64,000 nucleotides of DNA from Candidatus Anaerostipes excrementavium (GTDB lineage Bacteria > Bacillota > Clostridia > Lachnospirales > Lachnospiraceae), in assembly GCA_019114985.1 (NCBI GenBank), contig DXEM01000032.1:62001-126000 (forward strand), written 5' to 3'. Shown piece by piece: positions 60,101 through 64,000 of the stretch. Numbering within the stretch: the stretch's first letter is position 1; each line of letters opens with the position of its first letter. A program made the position numbers and the translations under genes. The notes below the pieces were generated by a model. The model did no database searches, was not told the origin of the DNA, and worked only from the letters and a program-made list of their open reading frames with translations.

Positions 60101-61769
60101 AATTACTAACATTACCGACAGACTTGTTGTACTGATCAACAACATCTTTCCAAGAGCTTCCCTCTAAGACTTTTACATGCCCTTTACCATCCATATCCAC
60201 GTAAGAAGCAAAAATTTTGTTTTTAAAACTAATTAACTTTATATTATAAATCCTATTACTATCCTCTAAATCCGGCAGTGAGGAATCTGTCCATTTACCA
60301 TTTGTATATTCATAAAACTTTACATCTTTCTGCTGTGCATCCTGAACAACTGCAGTTGATTTGTCATCCAGATCAACCAAGCTAACAGACTCACCCATAA
60401 CTCCTGTTGTATCCTTCCACGCATCCAACGATGACCAGTCCGGTACCGTTACCTTTAAGCTAACTTTTCCGTTCTGAATATTACCCACATTGGACACTAC
60501 GATTCCTGTATTTGTACCATCGGAATAGGTTATCGCATTGCTTGTTTCATCCAAGTCGGCATTTCCATAGGACGGATTGTCAGCATCTAAAGCGGCATCT
60601 TCTCGCATTTTGCCATTTCTCGGACCAAAGACATAGACACCTGTTTTCCCGTCAAAATTACTGAAACCTCCTACGGTCGTATCGACTCGGTAAACGATCA
60701 CTCCTGACTTTGGAATACCTGCGTCCAAAGTATCTCCGTTATAATAGTCCGCAGGCTTTTCCCGAACTTCAATGACAAACTTTTCATATGGATTCACCGG
60801 AGAAGTGATCATAACCGCATTATCCAGATTCGTATCGGAAATGGTCTCCAATTCCAAATCATATGTAATGGTATTATCATTATTGTTAGTTTCTTTTTGT
60901 TTAGCATCATCAATATCCGGTACCTTCGCCCAACCGGAAATGGCCATTCTTAAATAGGCAAGCGGATAGGTCATAAACCTGCCGTCTCCGCTCATAATAT
61001 CCCAATTCCCTACAGGATAATCACCATCTGTCTGACGGTAAAGATCCGGATAATTCAGGGAATGTAAATATTCGTGGCTGATAAGTCCGGCGCGCTTACC
61101 ATTCAATGCATCCGTATTCAGCATATTAAACGTATTAGTACTCAGATCCGTACCCTTCCATTTACTCATTGTATAGTTAAATTTGTGGGACCTCATGGTT
61201 GATCTTGCATCAGTAGAATCTGCTCCCTGAAGAACAATGCTGACATTATCAATCACTCCATCTCTATCCAGATCAAGCTGATTTTTCCACTGAGATAAAT
61301 CAATATCTTCTGCCAGTTTTAATACGATGTCTCCGTCACATTCTAATTTTGTCTTTTTTTTCACCTCCTCTTCTGTCATGGACAGTTTCAGAGGCGTGAC
61401 TTTTCCCGTAGCCTCATCATACTGTGGAAAGATATTTTTTACTGCATAAGTTCCACCAGAGATCTTTGACATATAGGTTGAGAAAGAACGATTCTGGCTT
61501 CCATTATAGTAATTTATATAACGTTGGACATTCGTCATACCCTTTGTGTTATTATCTGTATAACCATCTTCGGATATTTTATTAAACCAATCTGTGTCTG
61601 TCTCATCTGAAAAATATGCAAACAAAACAACATTTGCACGGGTGGTGACATCTTTCTGTTGACCGGCGGCAGATGCTCTGAGCGGTATCGCCGTAATAAG
61701 CAAAGCCACACACAAAAAGGCAGCCAGCATTCTGCGCCTTTTTGCTCTTGAAAAAATACTTTTTTTCAC
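57108..61769 (-). CDS. Large secreted M6-family-metalloprotease-like surface protein with Ig-like and YDG domains and a C-terminal membrane anchor
   Basis: 1553 aa; signal peptide; GLISHEYLHSLNYPDLYRQTDGDYPVGNWDIMSGDG (HExxH); YTVGDEMSLKGLKVTANYQ Ig-like; KTYDGT YDG motifs; Pro/Ser/Glu repeats; C-terminal NTVKAGDEADPARLILLLVLSLLSMGIFIFIIKRENAKK. Confidence 0.88.
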   Translation of the reverse strand: MKKSIFSRAKRRRMLAAFLCVALLITAIPLRASAAGQQKDVTTRANVVLFAYFSDETDTDWFNKISEDGYTDNNTKGMTNVQRYINYYNGSQNRSFSTYMSKISGGTYAVKNIFPQYDEATGKVTPLKLSMTEEEVKKKTKLECDGDIVLKLAEDIDLSQWKNQLDLDRDGVIDNVSIVLQGADSTDARSTMRSHKFNYTMSKWKGTDLSTNTFNMLNTDALNGKRAGLISHEYLHSLNYPDLYRQTDGDYPVGNWDIMSGDGRFMTYPLAYLRMAISGWAKVPDIDDAKQKETNNNDNTITYDLELETISDTNLDNAVMITSPVNPYEKFVIEVREKPADYYNGDTLDAGIPKSGVIVYRVDTTVGGFSNFDGKTGVYVFGPRNGKMREDAALDADNPSYGNADLDETSNAITYSDGTNTGIVVSNVGNIQNGKVSLKVTVPDWSSLDAWKDTTGVMGESVSLVDLDDKSTAVVQDAQQKDVKFYEYTNGKWTDSSLPDLEDSNRIYNIKLISFKNKIFASYVDMDGKGHVKVLEGSSWKDVVDQYNKSVGNVSNSQLDIGVAGDQLYISYVLDFKKLYARKIIVGDSVIQLGDVMSVANPTASRNYISSPRVLEQKGNLVIAYRDDDDIKLKKYDGTSAFTTLADAGQSSSYDVITYNQELYFVSASASELTVKKYNAAENTWKEYASDAIDSDSPKLAVAQGNLYVVTGPATSGKTGVYVYEVTEGKLTKEGLAVDSGVNGTNYSMIASGDTLLIGYREWMSGNAVIKEKTISNALLSLTITPPDKVSYTVGDEMSLKGLKVTANYQKNTRELKEGEYTVTGFGTEENGKLIAKTLGEQTATVTLKSDTNIKNTFTFLVSEVPSITSITSVKNNGTVSKDFVYGDKMDVTVETTGADGKKMALYYRKPDGALIKLTEPVTVKDGTPVTFSYDTTKKILPTGENLRIAVCSVDGDSVSLKDSTEISLAKKKLTASITGTLDKTYDGTTTAPKAAALSLDGVLNQEASVSGTIEYESPDAKNQTLSVKNFKVDYVSGADDYYITPEAPTKTGTIRKAAAPQTSQKYLMVSNNTKYNYSYDLNQLLPSLSGVQKWGGISYELQKPIALGDYYKDGAEIKDGKLTLPIEDVSSTAETEIGTIKITVKSSNFEDFTVPLTVKSSNRKIPTGTVTTQGTLTYGQALNNLKLTANMIDPDSKTAVAGTITWKDGSIVPNAGKYQAEWRFVPNDSAYAEITGVKEIQVDRKSVTVTFDMEGTTTKTYDGTVSLPKGAKINVKDIKGIFDKDDVTVSDQFTAAYASADAGTKKIVVSGLTLTGSARQNYKLETPAALEVETGITKANPKKAKDITCGKLEAGKPLSSISLSGSFTGVNDEVLEGTLSWKDPDAAFNAGTHTAKWVFTPKSANYAPIEGSIEITVEKKDDSSDEPSTDKPSEDKPSTDKPSEDRPSTEKPSEEKPSTEKPSGGEASTEQSGTGKPEEKPATTEQKESDSKTSDENKQSSKSKASSVDKKKKNTVKAGDEADPARLILLLVLSLLSMGIFIFIIKRENAKK
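57365..57495. repeat. In-frame tandem ~30-bp coding repeat (PSTDKPSEDK)
   Basis: TCAGAAGGCTTGTCTGTGGATGGTTTGTCT-like unit repeated about four times; encodes PST(D/E)KPSE(D/E)(K/R). Confidence 0.85.
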
Positions 61770-61908
61770 CTTTTCTCTCCTTTTCTCTATCCTCTCGATT
61801 TTCTATATCTAATTGTCGAGTTTCCATGATTCTTGTCTTCAAAGTTCATTCTACTATGGATGCGAAATAATAGCAATGAATTTCACTGCAAATTTTCAGC
61901 GGCTATAC

Positions 61909-63285
61909 TTACTGTTTTTCTTGTAATTCTTTTTTTAATTTTGGCCGTATAAAAAAGAAAAATAAAATCAAACTAAAGGATGCTCCGATTCCATCGGATA
62001 TACTTCCGGCATAGAAAAGACAACGTACGTCAAAAAATAATGGCAAGACAAAAATACAGACTATGTATAAAATTTTCCGAAATAAAGATAACGGAAGCGC
62101 AAAACGAATTTTCCCCATTGCAGTTAATTCATCCACCAAAGCATACTGTACCGCCACACCAATCAGGGCTAATGTATACATACGAATACTCCCGGCAGCC
62201 ATCTGTATCAGCTGATCATCCTGCAAAAATAACCCGGCAAAAACTTTCGGCATCATTTGTATTCCTATCTGCAAAGCTCCTATGTAGATGCCACAAAGCA
62301 CAAAGACTCCGATAAATGCCTGACAAATCTTTTTATAATGCCCGGCTCCGTAATGATAACTGAAAATTGTACCACACCCGGATGTAATTCCTTGGGCCGG
62401 ACAAAATACAATCGTCATCAAACTTTGTACCACTGTTGCACATACAATCAGCTGATCACCGAGAACAGGACCTCCGTATTTTTGAAGCGCTACATTTAGG
62501 AGAATGATGATCAGGTTATCCAGCAGTGTAATCAAAAAAGACATAGATCCAATGCTAATGATCTTTTTAGCTATATTAAATCGTAACTTATGATAAACAA
62601 GACGAATCGGTACTTTCCGGCTACAAAGCTTCAGCAACACGAAAACAGCCATGCTGCATTGTGAAATAACCGTAGCAGCTGCGGCTCCGGCTACGCCTAA
62701 GTCAAATCCATAAATCAATATCGGGTCCAGAATTGCGTTCATGACTGCGCTGATTATAACAGCAATCATCCCCTCTCTGGCAAATCCCTGTGCCAAAAGA
62801 AATTGATTCAGACCAACTCCGCATAAAGATGCAATGGTACCGCAAATATAGATTGTAAAATATGTTTTTGCATACGGATACATCGCATCACTGCACCCTA
62901 ACATATAAAGAACCGGTTTGCGGGCTCCCAGTAAGACAACAGTAACTACAAGAGAAATTCCAATCAAAAGCAAAAATGAATTTCCAATGATTTCTTCTGC
63001 CCGCTTCCTGTTTTTTTCTCCCAAACTGATGCTCATATAAGAAGCCCCGCCAATTCCGACCATATAAGCGAATGCAGTCACTGCAACCAGCATAGGCGCA
63101 CATATGCCGATACTCGCAAGGGCGATCTCCCCATTTTGAGGGATCTGACCTACAAAAATCCGATCCACAATGCTGTACAAAATATTAAAAAACTGTCCCA
63201 GCATCGCCGGAATTCCTAACTTTAAAACTAAACTTCGTATCGAATTGTTTTCTAATAAATCTTCCGTTGTATGAAACTCTGACAT
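61909..63285 (-). CDS. MATE family efflux transporter
   Basis: 458 aa; IRSLVLKLGIPAMLGQFFNILYSIVDRIFVGQIPQNGEIALASIGICAPM... Confidence 0.94.
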   Translation of the reverse strand: MSEFHTTEDLLENNSIRSLVLKLGIPAMLGQFFNILYSIVDRIFVGQIPQNGEIALASIGICAPMLVAVTAFAYMVGIGGASYMSISLGEKNRKRAEEIIGNSFLLLIGISLVVTVVLLGARKPVLYMLGCSDAMYPYAKTYFTIYICGTIASLCGVGLNQFLLAQGFAREGMIAVIISAVMNAILDPILIYGFDLGVAGAAAATVISQCSMAVFVLLKLCSRKVPIRLVYHKLRFNIAKKIISIGSMSFLITLLDNLIIILLNVALQKYGGPVLGDQLIVCATVVQSLMTIVFCPAQGITSGCGTIFSYHYGAGHYKKICQAFIGVFVLCGIYIGALQIGIQMMPKVFAGLFLQDDQLIQMAAGSIRMYTLALIGVAVQYALVDELTAMGKIRFALPLSLFRKILYIVCIFVLPLFFDVRCLFYAGSISDGIGASFSLILFFFFIRPKLKKELQEKQ

Positions 63286-63334
63286 GATTTTATCCTCTCA
63301 TTACTTTACTATTTTCCTTTTTCAAATTTTCCCT

Positions 63335-64000
63335 TCATCCCATTTTCATCCTTACCTTTTTCCCTGAAAATCCAATGCCTAGTTTAATAATAACTTCCAT
63401 GCCTTCTTCTTTCATTTCCAAATCATATCTTTTGCTGTTTATCTGAACCAACGCTTCTTCTGCCAATACCTCAAGTCCTTTGCTGTCCAGTCCTTTCTTC
63501 CACTTTAATTCCATGATAATTCCCGGATATTTTTTCTCCCTTGGAATCAAGCTGATATCATATCTTCCATCTCCAGATTCTCTATTAGATTTTATCTTAT
63601 ACTGATTATCCACTAAAGCAATCAATCCAAGAACTAATCCATGATAAAAGCCTTCTGCTCCGGCATCGTAAAAACTAATAGATTTATTCATATACTCAGC
63701 AATCGCATTCTGTAATTTCTTCAGATCATTCGCATATAGACTTTCTGCTATTTTGTTCGCTGTACTTCTTGTAATTGCTCCAATTTGCAGCAAATGAGAT
63801 AATATTTCACTCTTATAGACAGATGCAATCTCTCGATTTGGAATGGATACCTCGCACAGGTAAGCACCATCCGCCTGCAGCTCTTTTTCCGGTATTTTCA
63901 AATACCCTGCTACTAACAGCAAACTATAAATATTAGAGGGATCTTCGGAAATGGATCTATAAACTACATTTTGGTCGATTCTTGCGATAACCCTTTCTCC
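63335..64000 (-). CDS. AAA-ATPase-like / PD-(D/E)XK nuclease superfamily protein, C-terminal part (N-terminus beyond window)
   Basis: Frame stays open to 64000 (GERVIARIDQNVVYRSISEDPSNIYSLLLVAGYLKI...); C-terminus GRYDISLIPREKKYPGIIMELKWKKGLDSKGLEVLAEEALVQI is the PDDEXK core of this family. Confidence 0.85.
   Translation of the reverse strand, partial: GERVIARIDQNVVYRSISEDPSNIYSLLLVAGYLKIPEKELQADGAYLCEVSIPNREIASVYKSEILSHLLQIGAITRSTANKIAESLYANDLKKLQNAIAEYMNKSISFYDAGAEGFYHGLVLGLIALVDNQYKIKSNRESGDGRYDISLIPREKKYPGIIMELKWKKGLDSKGLEVLAEEALVQINSKRYDLEMKEEGMEVIIKLGIGFSGKKVRMKMG

Overview
64 kb window from a low-GC Firmicutes chromosome, probably Lachnospiraceae-like (inferred from gene content and protein style, not searched). 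Most genes are on the minus strand. Housekeeping content: sbcD (cut by the window start), groESL with a perfect CIRCE operator, glnS, radA, a GntR-clpC pair, purE-M-N-D, pyrE, pyrF-K-D, thiS-G-H, asparaginase, and a ubiD/ubiX/lpdD-like decarboxylase operon with divergent LysR. Accessory content: (i) a 38-51 kb sugar/glycoside block with a PTS EIIBCA, two Gfo/Idh/MocA oxidoreductases, two TIM-barrel isomerases, a DUF6379-like C-deglycosidase beta-subunit candidate, a ROK kinase, an amidohydrolase and an AraC-GH39 fusion; (ii) two tandem paralogous XRE regulators with an unrecognised C-terminal domain; (iii) a phd/vapC-type TA module; (iv) a radical-SAM/TIGR03915 DNA-repair pair whose promoter is bracketed by LexA-like boxes; (v) an HNH-endonuclease remnant abutting a Panacea-type antitoxin; (vi) a 1553-aa M6-protease-like surface protein; (vii) an Rpn/PD-(D/E)XK gene and, 24 kb away, a gene-less copy of its two flanks. 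The best candidates for something undescribed are the PTS-linked oxidative deglycosylation cluster, the Rpn flank scar, the 136-bp tandem repeat in the groESL 3' region and the tandem XRE pair. All family calls come from reading translated sequence by eye; no searches were run.
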